The notes under the pieces are model-generated. The model was not told where the DNA came from, did not search any database, and saw nothing but the letters and a program-made list of their open reading frames with translations. A program made the position numbers and the translations under genes. From Candidatus Omnitrophota bacterium (GTDB lineage Bacteria; Omnitrophota; Gorgyraeia; Duberdicusellales; Duberdicusellaceae): 41,125 nucleotides of DNA. Each line of letters begins with the position of its first letter. Positions within the stretch are counted from its first letter, which is position 1. The stretch is from the NCBI GenBank assembly GCA_021159015.1, contig JAGGSQ010000039.1, forward strand, positions 1 through 41,125. The letters run 5' to 3'. Positions 33,077-40,857 of this stretch are shown one piece after another.

Positions 33077-34466
33077 TACCCTTACGAGAAAAAAAGAAGA
33101 GTTTTTGTCTGCAGACAAAGAAATAAATATCTACGTTTGCGGCGTAACTGTTTATGATGATTGTCATATTGGCCACGGAAGGTCTTTATATTTGTTTGAT
33201 GTAATTAGAAGGTATCTTAAATTGCGAGGCTACAGGGTCAAATTCGTTCGCAATATTACTGATATAGATGATAAAATAATCAGAAAGGCCCAGGCTGAAA
33301 GAGGGAAAAGTACTATAGAGGAGGCCTGGAAGAAAGTAGCGGAGCGTTATATTGAAAGTTATGAGCAGGATTTGAAGGCTTTAGGTGTGGAGAAAGGCGA
33401 CTTTGAGCCGCGGGCTACTGCATATATACCCCGGATGGTTGATTTTATTAAAGTTTTGCTGGATAAGGGATTTGCTTACGAGTCGCAGGGTTCAGTTTAT
33501 TTTCGGGTAAGAAAATACCATCAAAAGTTTGGTGATTACGGGAAGCTTTCTGGCCGGGATATAGAAGAGCTAAAGAAGGCGGTGCGGATAGAGAAAGATG
33601 AGAATAAGGAAGATCTATTGGATTTTGCTTTATGGAAGAAGAAAAAGGAGAATGAGCCGGCCTGGAGTTCTCCTTGGTCAGACGGTAGACCCGGCTGGCA
33701 TATAGAATGTTCCGTAATGGCTAATACCCTTCTGGGGGAGACTCTAGATATACACGGAGGAGGAAAAGATTTGATTTTTCCTCATCACGAGAACGAAATT
33801 GCTCAGTCTCAGGCTTATTCAGAAAAGCCTTTCTCGCGTTTCTGGGTACATAATGGCCTTCTGAATATTAACTCTCAAAAGATGTCTAAATCAGTAGGGA
33901 ATTTCTTGAAGCTTTCTCAGGCCATAGAAGAGTATTCTGCCGACAGCCTCAAACTGTTTTATCTCTCTACCACTTACAGTGCCCCTTTAGATTTTACCTT
34001 ATCTAAAATGAGAGAGGTAGAACGAGTAAGAGAAAGACTGTCTTCTTTTCTCCAGCAGCTTGATAAAGTTGAAGGAGTAAGTTTTGAGTTTACCAATAAA
34101 AAGATATCTTCTTTATGGGATAAATTTGTTAGTTTTATGGATGATAATTTTAATCTGCCCCGTGCTCTCTCAGTCCTATTTGAACTCATAGAAGTTGTTA
34201 ATACCAGTAAACAGGAAAGCAAAAATTTCTTTTTACAGGCCAAAGGGCTTCTCCGTCAAATCCTGGATGTTTTTTCTCTGTTTAAAGAAAAAAAAGAGTT
34301 ACCGCCTGATTTTATAAAGTATATAGAAGAGAAAATTAAGCTGCGCCAAAGTCTCAGACAGGCCAAAGAATTTGCTGCGGCTGATGTTATAAGGGAAGAG
34401 TTAGCTAATAAAGGCATAATTCTGGAGGATAAACCGGATGGTACTACTGATTGGAGGATTAAATGA
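33063..34466 (+). CDS. cysS: Cysteinyl-tRNA synthetase
   Basis: This is a 467-residue class I CysRS. Cys26 (V-C-G-V-T-V-Y-D) is the first zinc ligand, followed by H-I-G-H at 35-38, W-H-I-E-C-S-V-M-A and F-P-H-H-E-N-E-I-A-Q-S with the other ligands, and K-M-S-K-S near 273-277. A DALR-type helical C-terminal domain ends the protein. The gene overlaps ispF by 14 bases and tmk by 4 bases. The ispD-ispF-cysS neighbourhood is like that of Bacillus, without gltX and cysE in between. Confidence 0.97.
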   Translation: MQIYNTLTRKKEEFLSADKEINIYVCGVTVYDDCHIGHGRSLYLFDVIRRYLKLRGYRVKFVRNITDIDDKIIRKAQAERGKSTIEEAWKKVAERYIESYEQDLKALGVEKGDFEPRATAYIPRMVDFIKVLLDKGFAYESQGSVYFRVRKYHQKFGDYGKLSGRDIEELKKAVRIEKDENKEDLLDFALWKKKKENEPAWSSPWSDGRPGWHIECSVMANTLLGETLDIHGGGKDLIFPHHENEIAQSQAYSEKPFSRFWVHNGLLNINSQKMSKSVGNFLKLSQAIEEYSADSLKLFYLSTTYSAPLDFTLSKMREVERVRERLSSFLQQLDKVEGVSFEFTNKKISSLWDKFVSFMDDNFNLPRALSVLFELIEVVNTSKQESKNFFLQAKGLLRQILDVFSLFKEKKELPPDFIKYIEEKIKLRQSLRQAKEFAAADVIREELANKGIILEDKPDGTTDWRIK

Positions 34467-35071
34467 AAAGGAGACACTTATTTATAACCTTCGAGGGGGT
34501 TGAGAAAAGCGGCAAAAGTACTCATATTAAAAACGTGGAAAAGTTTCTCCTGCAGCGCAACCTTAAAGTTAAATCTTTTCGTGAGCCGGGTTCCACTAAG
34601 ATTGGCGAAAAGATTAGACGTCTTCTGCTTACACCTGAGAACGATATGCATCCCTTTACTGAGTTTCTTCTTTACGCTGCGGCTCGCGCCCAATTTGTAA
34701 AAGAAGTACTGAGTAAAGCGTTAAAGACGTATGATGTTGTGCTTTCTGACCGTTTTTACGACTCAACCTTGGTTTATCAAGGTTATGCTTTAGGGTTGGG
34801 TCTTAAAGAGATAAAGCCTATAGTGGAATTTTTGTCTTTTTATATTAAGCCGGATTTGACTTTTATATTGGACAGTAGACCTGAAGAAACTTTAGCGGGA
34901 GCAAGAAAAAAAGACAGGATAGAAAGGCGCTCCTTAGAATTTCATCGCCGCGTTCGAAAAGGCTATCTGCTTTTAGCTAAGATGGAGCCTGAGAGGATAA
35001 AAATCATCCGCCGCCGCAGTAAAGAAGAAGTGGAGAAAGAAATTATCTCTTACATAGAGCGACTTATATGA
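34463..35071 (+). CDS. tmk: Thymidylate kinase
   Basis: Tmk converts dTMP to dTDP. The 202-residue protein has the P-loop F-E-G-V-E-K-S-G-K-S-T (10-20), R-E-P-G-S-T (the DRE/R-E-P-G-G-T-like motif), S-D-R-F-Y-D-S-T-L-V-Y-Q-G and a lid region A-R-K-K-D-R-I-E. The P-loop is commonly G-x-D-G-x-G-K-S-T/S, so Glu-Lys-Ser here is a small variation. Tmk next to holB is a widely conserved pair. Confidence 0.95.
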   Translation: MKRRHLFITFEGVEKSGKSTHIKNVEKFLLQRNLKVKSFREPGSTKIGEKIRRLLLTPENDMHPFTEFLLYAAARAQFVKEVLSKALKTYDVVLSDRFYDSTLVYQGYALGLGLKEIKPIVEFLSFYIKPDLTFILDSRPEETLAGARKKDRIERRSLEFHRRVRKGYLLLAKMEPERIKIIRRRSKEEVEKEIISYIERLI

Positions 35072-36000
35072 GAATAGGTTCTCTTTCTAAAATAGAAGAG
35101 TATTTTAAGATTGTCTTTGAGAGGGGGAGGCTTGTTTCTTCCTATATATTTACAGGAGGAGGGGATAAATTTAGAATAGAAGAAGCTAAATTTCTCGCTA
35201 AGTTAGTTAATTGTACGGGAAATCCAAAGCCTTGTGGTTATTGCTCAGTTTGCCAAAAAATAGATGAAGGAATATACGGAGATGTTTTATTTATAGAGAG
35301 CGAAAAGAGGATAAGTATAGGAACTATAAGATATATACAAAAATTTGCATCTTTGAAGTCATTTTCTTCCCCCTATAAAGTAATTATAATAAATGAAGCC
35401 CAATATTTGACGCCGGAAGCTGCTAACGCTTTCCTCAAAATCCTGGAAGAGCCACCTTCTCATGTGATATTTATACTTTTAACCTCAGAATTGAGAAACA
35501 TCTTGCCGACTATAATCTCACGTTGTCAGGTGGTCCGTCTTAAAATTAGACGAAGCGATAAGGAAAAATTTCTTAGTACCAGAGTAAACTTGTCCCTGGA
35601 CCAAATAAGAGCATTGGCCACTTTAAGCGCATTAAAGTTGAAAGAAAGTGAGAAAATAGTAAAAAGCAGTTTATGGGCGAGAAGGAAGAGTATATTTGAG
35701 AAGCAAAAGTTTATTCGCCAGCTTTCTCCTAAAGGAAACGAAAAAAGAAAAGAGTTTTCTTTCTTATTACAGAGTGTGTTGTATTTTCTGCGCGATGTGC
35801 TTATAATTAAGCTTACAGGAGATGAAGAAAAAATAATCAGTCAGGATCTAAAAACTTATATTCGTGATTATTCTCGTCATTATGATGAAGAAGATTTAAT
35901 TGAGAAACTGCAGCTTTTATTTGAAGTTTACAGTGAGCGAGAAAATATTAACCTCAATGTAGCGTATAATTTAGTAGGAGGACTTTTATGGAGAAGATAG
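35068..36000 (+). CDS. holB: DNA polymerase III delta-prime-like subunit (HolB)
   Basis: This 310-residue clamp-loader AAA+ protein has a zinc module of Cys49, Cys56, Cys59 and Cys62 (N-C-T-G-N-P-K-P-C-G-Y-C-S-V-C). It also has I-I-N-E-A-Q-Y-L-T-P-E-A-A-N-A-F-L-K-I-L-E-E-P-P and the I-I-S-R-C-Q sensor region. The P-loop position reads T-G-G-G-D-K-F-R and lacks a proper G-K-S/T, as expected for delta-prime, which does not hydrolyse ATP. It overlaps tmk by 4 bases and ricT by 13 bases. Confidence 0.93.
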   Translation: MRIGSLSKIEEYFKIVFERGRLVSSYIFTGGGDKFRIEEAKFLAKLVNCTGNPKPCGYCSVCQKIDEGIYGDVLFIESEKRISIGTIRYIQKFASLKSFSSPYKVIIINEAQYLTPEAANAFLKILEEPPSHVIFILLTSELRNILPTIISRCQVVRLKIRRSDKEKFLSTRVNLSLDQIRALATLSALKLKESEKIVKSSLWARRKSIFEKQKFIRQLSPKGNEKRKEFSFLLQSVLYFLRDVLIIKLTGDEEKIISQDLKTYIRDYSRHYDEEDLIEKLQLLFEVYSERENINLNVAYNLVGGLLWRR

Positions 36001-36776
36001 CTTCGGTAAAGTTACGCGAGAGTGGTTCTATATATCACTTCCTTGTGAGTAACCAGGAGTTGAATGTGGGGGATTATGTATTGGTAGAGGCAGATCGGGG
36101 GATAGATTATGGTCAAATAGTTTCTTTAGACGAAAAAGATGCTGCTTCTACTCTTACTTCCGAGAGTCTTAAAAAGGTTATTCGCATAATGAGTACTGCG
36201 GATATGGCGCAAGTTAAAGAGAACAAAGCAAGGGCTAAGAGGGCTTTCAAGATTTGTGCGCGGAAAATAAAACAGTCTAATCTCAACATGAAGCTTATTG
36301 AGGCTGAATATACTTTTGACCGGGCTAAGATTATCTTTTATTTTACTTCTGCCAGCCGCGTAGATTTCCGTAATCTGGTAAAGGATCTAGCGCGCATCTT
36401 TAAAGTAAGAATTGAGATGCGTCAGATTGGGGCTAGAGACGAGACTAAGCTTTTTGGCGGTATAGGGCCTTGCGGGCGTCCTCTTTGCTGTACCTCTTTC
36501 CTGCATAAGTTTGAGCCGGTAAGCATAAAGATGGCTAAAGAGCAAAAGCTACCCCTTAATCCAGATAAAATCTCGGGGATGTGCGGACGATTTATGTGTT
36601 GTTTAGGGTATGAATATAAAATATATAAAGAGCTTAAAAAACTCTTTCCCCGCCGCGGACAATTTATTGATACACCGCAGGGAAAAGCAAAAGTCCTGAA
36701 GGTGGATGTGATTATGTCTCAGATTAAAGTAGAATACGAAGACGGTCGGACCGAAGCTATAAAATACGATGTCTAG
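35988..36776 (+). CDS. ricT: RicT/YaaT, PSP1-domain protein
   Basis: This 262-residue PSP1 C-terminal domain protein is the homologue of Bacillus RicT (YaaT). There it forms a [4Fe-4S]-containing complex with RicA and RicF that affects RNase Y and RNA maturation. Cysteines are clustered at 162, 167, 168 (G-P-C-G-R-P-L-C-C) and 199, 204, 205 (G-M-C-G-R-F-M-C-C), the conserved metal-binding motifs. No ricA or ricF is in the window. The gene lies between holB and metG, as in Firmicutes. The start has TAGGAGG upstream. Confidence 0.93.
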   Translation: MEKIASVKLRESGSIYHFLVSNQELNVGDYVLVEADRGIDYGQIVSLDEKDAASTLTSESLKKVIRIMSTADMAQVKENKARAKRAFKICARKIKQSNLNMKLIEAEYTFDRAKIIFYFTSASRVDFRNLVKDLARIFKVRIEMRQIGARDETKLFGGIGPCGRPLCCTSFLHKFEPVSIKMAKEQKLPLNPDKISGMCGRFMCCLGYEYKIYKELKKLFPRRGQFIDTPQGKAKVLKVDVIMSQIKVEYEDGRTEAIKYDV

Positions 36777-38313
36777 GGGAGTTTATATTACTACACCTCT
36801 TTATTATGTAAATGCTTCTCCCCATATCGGCCATGCTTATACTAATGTCATATCTGATACTTTAGCCCGCTATTTCAGACTGGAAGGAGAGGAGGTCTTT
36901 TTTCTCACCGGCACGGACGAACACGGCCAGAAGGTGAAAAATGCTGCCTTGGCCGAGGGCAAAGAAGTAAAAGAGTTTACAGATAATATTGTTGATAATT
37001 TCATTGCTCTCTGGAGAAAGCTAAATATAAGTTATGACGATTTTATTCGTACTACTCAAGCCCGCCACGTAAAAGTAGTGAAAGAAGCACTGATACGCCT
37101 TCATAAGAGAGGTGATATTTACCTGTCTGTCTATAAGGGATTTTATTGTATGCCCTGTGAGTCATTCTGGCTTGCTTCTCAGCTGAAGGAGGGCAAGTTT
37201 TGTCCCGACTGCGGCAGAGAAGTGGAAGAGGTAGAAGAAAAAAACTATTTTTTTCGCCTCTCTCGTTACCAGGACTGGCTGCAGAGATTTCTTAAGTCTA
37301 ATCCCGGTTTTATCTTTCCTGATTACCGTTATAATGAAGTGCTAAGTTTTGTAGAAAATAGCAGACTTTCTGATTTATGTATTAGCCGCCCCAAGTCCCG
37401 CGTTGACTGGGGGATTGAAATTCCTTTCGACAAAAACTATGTTACCTATGTATGGTTTGATGCTTTGCTGAATTATATAAGTGCCGCCGGCGCTTTTTTT
37501 GACGAAGAACGTTTTTCTCGCTTATGGCCGGCAGAGGTGCATTTTATTGGTAAAGATATTCTGCGCCAGCATGCAGTTTATTGGCCGATAATGCTGAAAG
37601 CTTTGGGTCTGGAGATGCCTAAGAGAGTTGTTGCTCACGGCTGGTGGCTGGCAGGAGAAGAGGGGAAAGATAAAATATCAAAATCCAAAGGTAATGTAGT
37701 GGGTCCGGATGAGCTGATAGATGAATTTGGTTCGGATGCGTTGAGGTTTTTCCTCTTGCGCGAGGTGCCATTGGGATTAGACGGTAAATTTTCCCGCCGC
37801 GCTCTTATTCTGCGTATTAATTCTGACCTGTCCAACGACTGGGGGAATTTGGTTTTTAGAAGCCTGAATATGCTGGCTAAATATTTTCACTCCCGCCTGC
37901 CGGAAGCTAAAAAGAGCATGCCTTCCCGCTATATATCTATCCATCAGAATCTTTATTCTCAATACCAGAAGAATATGAAAAGAGCAAATTTTACCCGCGC
38001 CTTAGAAGAAGTCTGGAAGTTAATTACTGCCGCCAATAAATCTATCGAGGAAGAAAAACCCTGGCAGTTATATAAAGATAAAAAAACAGATGAGCTTAGT
38101 TATTTTATTTACCATCTCTTTGAGGCAATCAGAGTAGCTTGTTTATTTTTATATCCTTTCCTGCCTTCTTCTTGTAGAGATATCTACCGGCGTTTTACCG
38201 GAAAGGATATACTCACCCGTCCCCTTAAGGAAGCTATTGAATGGGGCAGTCTTGAGGCAGGCCAGCTTATAGACAAAGGTAACCCTTTATTCCCGCGCTT
38301 TGATGTTGATTGA
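36769..38313 (+). CDS. metG: Methionyl-tRNA synthetase
   Basis: This is a 514-residue class I MetRS. T-T-P-L-Y-Y-V-N-A-S-P-H-I-G-H-A-Y holds the HIGH motif, Cys127, Cys130, Cys145 and Cys148 form one zinc knuckle, and K-I-S-K-S near 302-306 is the KMSKS motif. The helical anticodon-binding domain is complete. The protein stops without the EMAP/Trbp-like C-terminal dimerisation domain found in longer forms, so it is probably monomeric. It overlaps ricT by 8 bases and tatD by 11 bases. Confidence 0.97.
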   Translation: MSRGVYITTPLYYVNASPHIGHAYTNVISDTLARYFRLEGEEVFFLTGTDEHGQKVKNAALAEGKEVKEFTDNIVDNFIALWRKLNISYDDFIRTTQARHVKVVKEALIRLHKRGDIYLSVYKGFYCMPCESFWLASQLKEGKFCPDCGREVEEVEEKNYFFRLSRYQDWLQRFLKSNPGFIFPDYRYNEVLSFVENSRLSDLCISRPKSRVDWGIEIPFDKNYVTYVWFDALLNYISAAGAFFDEERFSRLWPAEVHFIGKDILRQHAVYWPIMLKALGLEMPKRVVAHGWWLAGEEGKDKISKSKGNVVGPDELIDEFGSDALRFFLLREVPLGLDGKFSRRALILRINSDLSNDWGNLVFRSLNMLAKYFHSRLPEAKKSMPSRYISIHQNLYSQYQKNMKRANFTRALEEVWKLITAANKSIEEEKPWQLYKDKKTDELSYFIYHLFEAIRVACLFLYPFLPSSCRDIYRRFTGKDILTRPLKEAIEWGSLEAGQLIDKGNPLFPRFDVD

Positions 38314-39067
38314 TGTTCATACCCATCTAAATAATGTGCGTTTCTCTCGTGATTTATCTGCTGTGGCAGAGCGCCTAAAAGAGTCTGAAGTATTTGCAGT
38401 GGTTGATTCTTCTACTAATCTGGAGGAGAGCAAAATATCCCTGGAACTGAGCCACCGCTACCCTTTTATTTTTTCCAGTCTCGGTTTTCACCCCTTTTAC
38501 GCCGCAGACTTTGATTTTTCTCTTATTGAGACCTACCGCGGCTTTATTAAGTCGTCTCCTAAAGTAATTGCTATAGGAGAAATTGGATTAGACGTGAAAG
38601 CCGCTGTGCCTTTAGCTCGCCAAATGGATGTATTTAAGAGCTTTTTGCAGTTAGCAAAGGAATTTAACCTTACCGCCGTTATCCATAACCGCGGCTTTAA
38701 AGATACTATTTTAGATGTTATTTCTGAAATAGGGCCCCAAAGAGTTGTCTTTCACTGCTTTTCTCAGGATAAGGAGTTCTTGGAGAAGGTAACAGCTAAG
38801 GGCTATTTTGTTTCCTTTGCCGGAAATATTACGTTTAAGAATGCTATTTTGATAAAAGAAGCAGCTATGGCTGCCCCTTTAGATAAGCTGTTGGTTGAGA
38901 CAGATGCGCCTTTTTTGGCTCCCCAGATTATCCGCGGCAAGAGAAATGAGCCTGTATATGTAAAAGAGGTAATAAAGGAAATAGCCTCGCTTAAAAAAAC
39001 AGAAAGAGATTATTTAGAAAAAGTGCTGGAGGATAATTTCCGCAAAGCTTTTGCTTATGAAGGTTAA
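38303..39067 (+). CDS. tatD: TatD-family metal-dependent hydrolase
   Basis: This 254-residue TIM-barrel hydrolase of the TatD/YabD family has DNase or exonuclease activity in characterised members. All metal ligands are present: His6 and His8 (D-V-H-T-H), Glu93 (I-G-E-I-G-L-D), His128 (V-I-H-N-R), His151 (F-H-C-F-S) and Asp201 (E-T-D-A-P-F-L-A-P). I chose ATG 38303; an in-frame TTG at 38300 adds one residue. It follows metG directly, as in Bacillus. Confidence 0.95.
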   Translation: MLIDVHTHLNNVRFSRDLSAVAERLKESEVFAVVDSSTNLEESKISLELSHRYPFIFSSLGFHPFYAADFDFSLIETYRGFIKSSPKVIAIGEIGLDVKAAVPLARQMDVFKSFLQLAKEFNLTAVIHNRGFKDTILDVISEIGPQRVVFHCFSQDKEFLEKVTAKGYFVSFAGNITFKNAILIKEAAMAAPLDKLLVETDAPFLAPQIIRGKRNEPVYVKEVIKEIASLKKTERDYLEKVLEDNFRKAFAYEG

Positions 39068-40100
39068 ATCTATTCTTTTTGCCAGAAACAGACTTTTTAT
39101 TTTAGACCAGACTTCTCTTCCTCAAAAAGAAAAATTCGTGGAGATTACCTCTATCAAAGAGGCCTATTCAGCCCTTAAAAAACTGAAAGTAAGAGGGGCT
39201 CCTTTAATCGGTGTCTTTGCCGCTTATGCTCTTTATGTATCGGTAAAAAACATTGCTGATTCTAAAAAGCTCTTGAAAAAACTAAAAAGCAATGCCTCTC
39301 TTTTAAAAGCGGCCCGCCCGACAGCCGTAAACCTCTTTTGGGCAATAGAGAGAATGCTTGAGACTGCAACTAAAGTTTCCGGCTCGGCTCCTGAAATTAA
39401 AAAAGCCCTTCTTCAGGAAGCAAAAAGCATTCACCTCCAGGACCAGAAGCTTTGTGAAAATATTGCCCGCTTTGGAGTGCGGCTTATAAGTAAGAAAGAC
39501 GCAATTCTTACTCACTGCAATACCGGCTTTTTAGCCACTGCGGGCATAGGCACAGCTTTGGGGGTAATTTACCGCGCTTTTGACAAATATGGCGATATTA
39601 AGGTCTATGTCGATGAGACGCGGCCGCTTCTGCAGGGAGCGCGTCTTACCGCCTGGGAGCTTAAAAAATACGGAGTGCCGGCAGTTTTAATTTCTGACAA
39701 TATGGCAGGCTTTCTTATGCAGAAGAAAAAAATAAACAAAATTATCGTAGGAGCTGACCGCATAACTAAGAAGGGGGATGTGGCCAATAAAATCGGCACC
39801 TATTCTTTAGCAGTACTGGCTCGTTACCACCGCATCCCTTTTTATGTAGCCGCGCCTTTTTCCAGTTTTGATTTGAATTTAAAAAAGGGAGAAGATATTC
39901 CCATTGAGCAAAGAAAAGAGGAAGAGGTAAAGATGGTCTTGGGAAAATGCCCTCTGGCGCCCTCCGGAATAGAGGTGTGGAATCCCGCTTTTGATGTAAC
40001 GCCGGCTTCTCTTATCAGCGCTATAATTACTGACAGAGGCATAATTTATCCGCCTTTGGGGAGGAATATCAGAAAAATTATAAATCCTCACACCTCGTAG
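39057..40100 (+). CDS. mtnA: Methylthioribose-1-phosphate isomerase
   Basis: This is a 347-residue protein of the MtnA/eIF2B-like family, which converts methylthioribose-1-phosphate to the ribulose form in methionine salvage. R-G-A-P-L-I-G (46-52), the catalytic Cys154 (T-H-C-N-T-G), D-E-T-R-P-L-L-Q-G-A-R-L-T, the catalytic Asp234 (G-A-D-R-I) and N-K-I-G-T-Y are present. F-D-V-T-P ends the core. Related R15P isomerases have the same fold, but D-E-T-R-P-x-x-Q-G-x-R-L-T fits MtnA. I chose ATG 39057 over TTG 39051. The stop codon falls in the loop of a perfect hairpin. Confidence 0.93.
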   Translation: MKVKSILFARNRLFILDQTSLPQKEKFVEITSIKEAYSALKKLKVRGAPLIGVFAAYALYVSVKNIADSKKLLKKLKSNASLLKAARPTAVNLFWAIERMLETATKVSGSAPEIKKALLQEAKSIHLQDQKLCENIARFGVRLISKKDAILTHCNTGFLATAGIGTALGVIYRAFDKYGDIKVYVDETRPLLQGARLTAWELKKYGVPAVLISDNMAGFLMQKKKINKIIVGADRITKKGDVANKIGTYSLAVLARYHRIPFYVAAPFSSFDLNLKKGEDIPIEQRKEEEVKMVLGKCPLAPSGIEVWNPAFDVTPASLISAIITDRGIIYPPLGRNIRKIINPHTS

Positions 40101-40107
40101 GTGTGAG
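40087..40107 (+). repeat. Perfect hairpin spanning the mtnA stop codon
   Basis: Nine-base arms CTCACACCT (40087-40095) and AGGTGTGAG (40099-40107) flank the loop CGT. The mtnA stop TAG (40098-40100) uses the last loop base and the first bases of the right arm. There is no T-run after the stem, so it is not a standard intrinsic terminator. Confidence 0.8.
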
Positions 40108-40124
40108 AGATAGGTGTGAGAGAG
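40099..40124 (+). repeat. Tandem 13-base repeat after mtnA
   Basis: AGGTGTGAGAGAT (40099-40111) is followed at once by AGGTGTGAGAGAG (40112-40124), identical in 12 of 13 bases. The first unit contains the right arm of the hairpin at 40087-40107, so the left arm CTCACACCT could pair with either copy. Confidence 0.85.
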
Positions 40125-40204
40125 ATATAATTATGTTATTATGTCAGGATGTCTCTATCGTTTAATTTTGATAAAAACTTATGCTTCTGATTGAGAGCGG
40201 GAGA

Positions 40205-40220
40205 GTGAGAATAATTTGCT
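40205..40220 (+). repeat. Left copy of an inverted repeat flanking the toxin-antitoxin pair
   Basis: GTGAGAATAATTTGCT on the + strand matches GTGAGAATAATATTGCT on the - strand at 40857-40841, with one base inserted. The pair encloses the whole toxin-antitoxin unit (about 650 bases end to end). Confidence 0.55.
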
Positions 40221-40236
40221 GAGCCGCTGTATAAAT

Positions 40237-40509
40237 TTAATGTGTTCTTTCAGTAAGGCTGCCTGTAATAAATTTATGCAGGAGGCTGGAGATAAAAGTC
40301 TGGTAGGGCAAACCTTCTTCGACAGCTTTCTTCTGTATATGGATAAGGTCTCGTTCGGAGATGCGAATATTTATACGTTTATTTTTTTGCAGTGTGGATT
40401 TAGCATATTCGCGGTATTTAGCAACTTCTTTTTTTATGTTTGGAATAGAGGAAAAACGGCCTTTTTCGTAAGCATTTAGAATCTCTTTCTCTTCTCTGTT
40501 GAGTTTCAT
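40237..40509 (-). CDS. Ribbon-helix-helix antitoxin (CopG/BrnA-like)
   Basis: This 90-residue protein has a charged N-terminal helix region and a C-terminal ribbon-helix-helix DNA-binding unit (about 43-80). The beta strand is K-R-I-N-I-R-I-S, followed by E-R-D-L-I-H-I-Q-K-K-A and E-E-G-L-P-Y-Q-T-F-I-S-S-L-L-H-K. It is the expected antitoxin and autorepressor of the toxin gene just upstream, and the 18-base palindrome at 40823-40840 is its likely operator. Its ribosome site AAGGAGG (40524-40518) lies in the last toxin codons, 8 bases from the ATG, so the two genes are translationally coupled. It is convergent with mtnA. Confidence 0.88.
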   Translation of the reverse strand: MKLNREEKEILNAYEKGRFSSIPNIKKEVAKYREYAKSTLQKNKRINIRISERDLIHIQKKAVEEGLPYQTFISSLLHKFITGSLTERTH

Positions 40510-40511
40510 AT

Positions 40512-40787
40512 TTATCGCCTCCTTAAATATTTTTTAGTAGCCTTGCGGCTAGGTATGATTGTTTTTAGATAAATTATTTCATTGTTTTCAATAAAAGGCA
40601 CTAGATAGGCGTAATTATCAATATTAACTATAAACATTTTCTGATTCGGATATTTGTTTTGATTGGGATGAAGGACAATATCAAGCACGAAGCCATTAGC
40701 GATATAGAAAACCACTTCTTCGAAAGAAATACCCCTGTCGCGTTTCAGCCTTTTATTCTTTTCCTCATCCCAATCAAATAATTTCAT
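40512..40787 (-). CDS. BrnT-family toxin
   Basis: This 91-residue toxin starts M-K-L-F-D-W-D-E-E-K-N and contains R-G-I-S-F-E-E-V (18-25). P-N-Q-N-K-Y-P-N-Q-K (41-50), Y-L-V-P-F-I (61-66) and I-I-P-S-R-K-A-T-K-K-Y-L (77-88) follow. The F-D-W-D-x-x-K ... G-I-S-F-E-E and S-R-K-A frame is that of BrnT, a RelE-fold ribonuclease toxin; RNase activity here is inferred from the family. I chose ATG 40787 because it gives the usual N-terminus; GTG 40793 is in frame but lies only 4 bases after the -10 box. Toxin-first order and the RHH partner also fit brnTA. Confidence 0.88.
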   Translation of the reverse strand: MKLFDWDEEKNKRLKRDRGISFEEVVFYIANGFVLDIVLHPNQNKYPNQKMFIVNIDNYAYLVPFIENNEIIYLKTIIPSRKATKKYLRRR

Positions 40788-40796
40788 GTGCACTAA

Positions 40797-40825
40797 ACTA
40801 TACCATATTGTATGCCTTTTGTCAA
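40797..40825 (-). promoter_or_regulatory. Promoter of the toxin-antitoxin operon
   Basis: On the - strand TTGACA (40825-40820), 17 bases, TATAGT (40802-40797). The -35 box is perfect, the -10 box has one mismatch and spacing is ideal. The expected start (40791-40789) is 2-4 bases before the toxin ATG at 40787, so the mRNA would be leaderless or nearly so. A small dyad CATA-TTG-TATG lies in the spacer (40804-40814). Confidence 0.85.
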
Positions 40826-40840
40826 CACTTTAAAATGTTG
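40823..40840 (-). promoter_or_regulatory. Palindromic operator candidate overlapping the -35 box
   Basis: CAACACTTTAAAATGTTG is an 18-base palindrome with 8 of 9 positions matching. It overlaps the upstream half of the TTGACA box of the toxin promoter, which is where an RHH antitoxin would block RNA polymerase. It is the best candidate for autoregulation of this operon. Confidence 0.6.
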
Positions 40841-40857
40841 AGCAATATTATTCTCAC
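40841..40857 (-). repeat. Right copy of an inverted repeat flanking the toxin-antitoxin pair
   Basis: Read on the - strand this is GTGAGAATAATATTGCT, matching the + strand copy at 40205-40220 apart from one extra A. It lies between the operator palindrome and the hairpin at 40850-40877, sharing bases 40850-40857 with the latter. Confidence 0.55.

Noticed and set aside
40216-40479. 87-codon open frame on the + strand opposite the antitoxin
   Set aside because: The - strand frame encodes a recognisable RHH antitoxin with a strong ribosome site; the + frame has none and reads as hydrophobic and Cys-rich noise.
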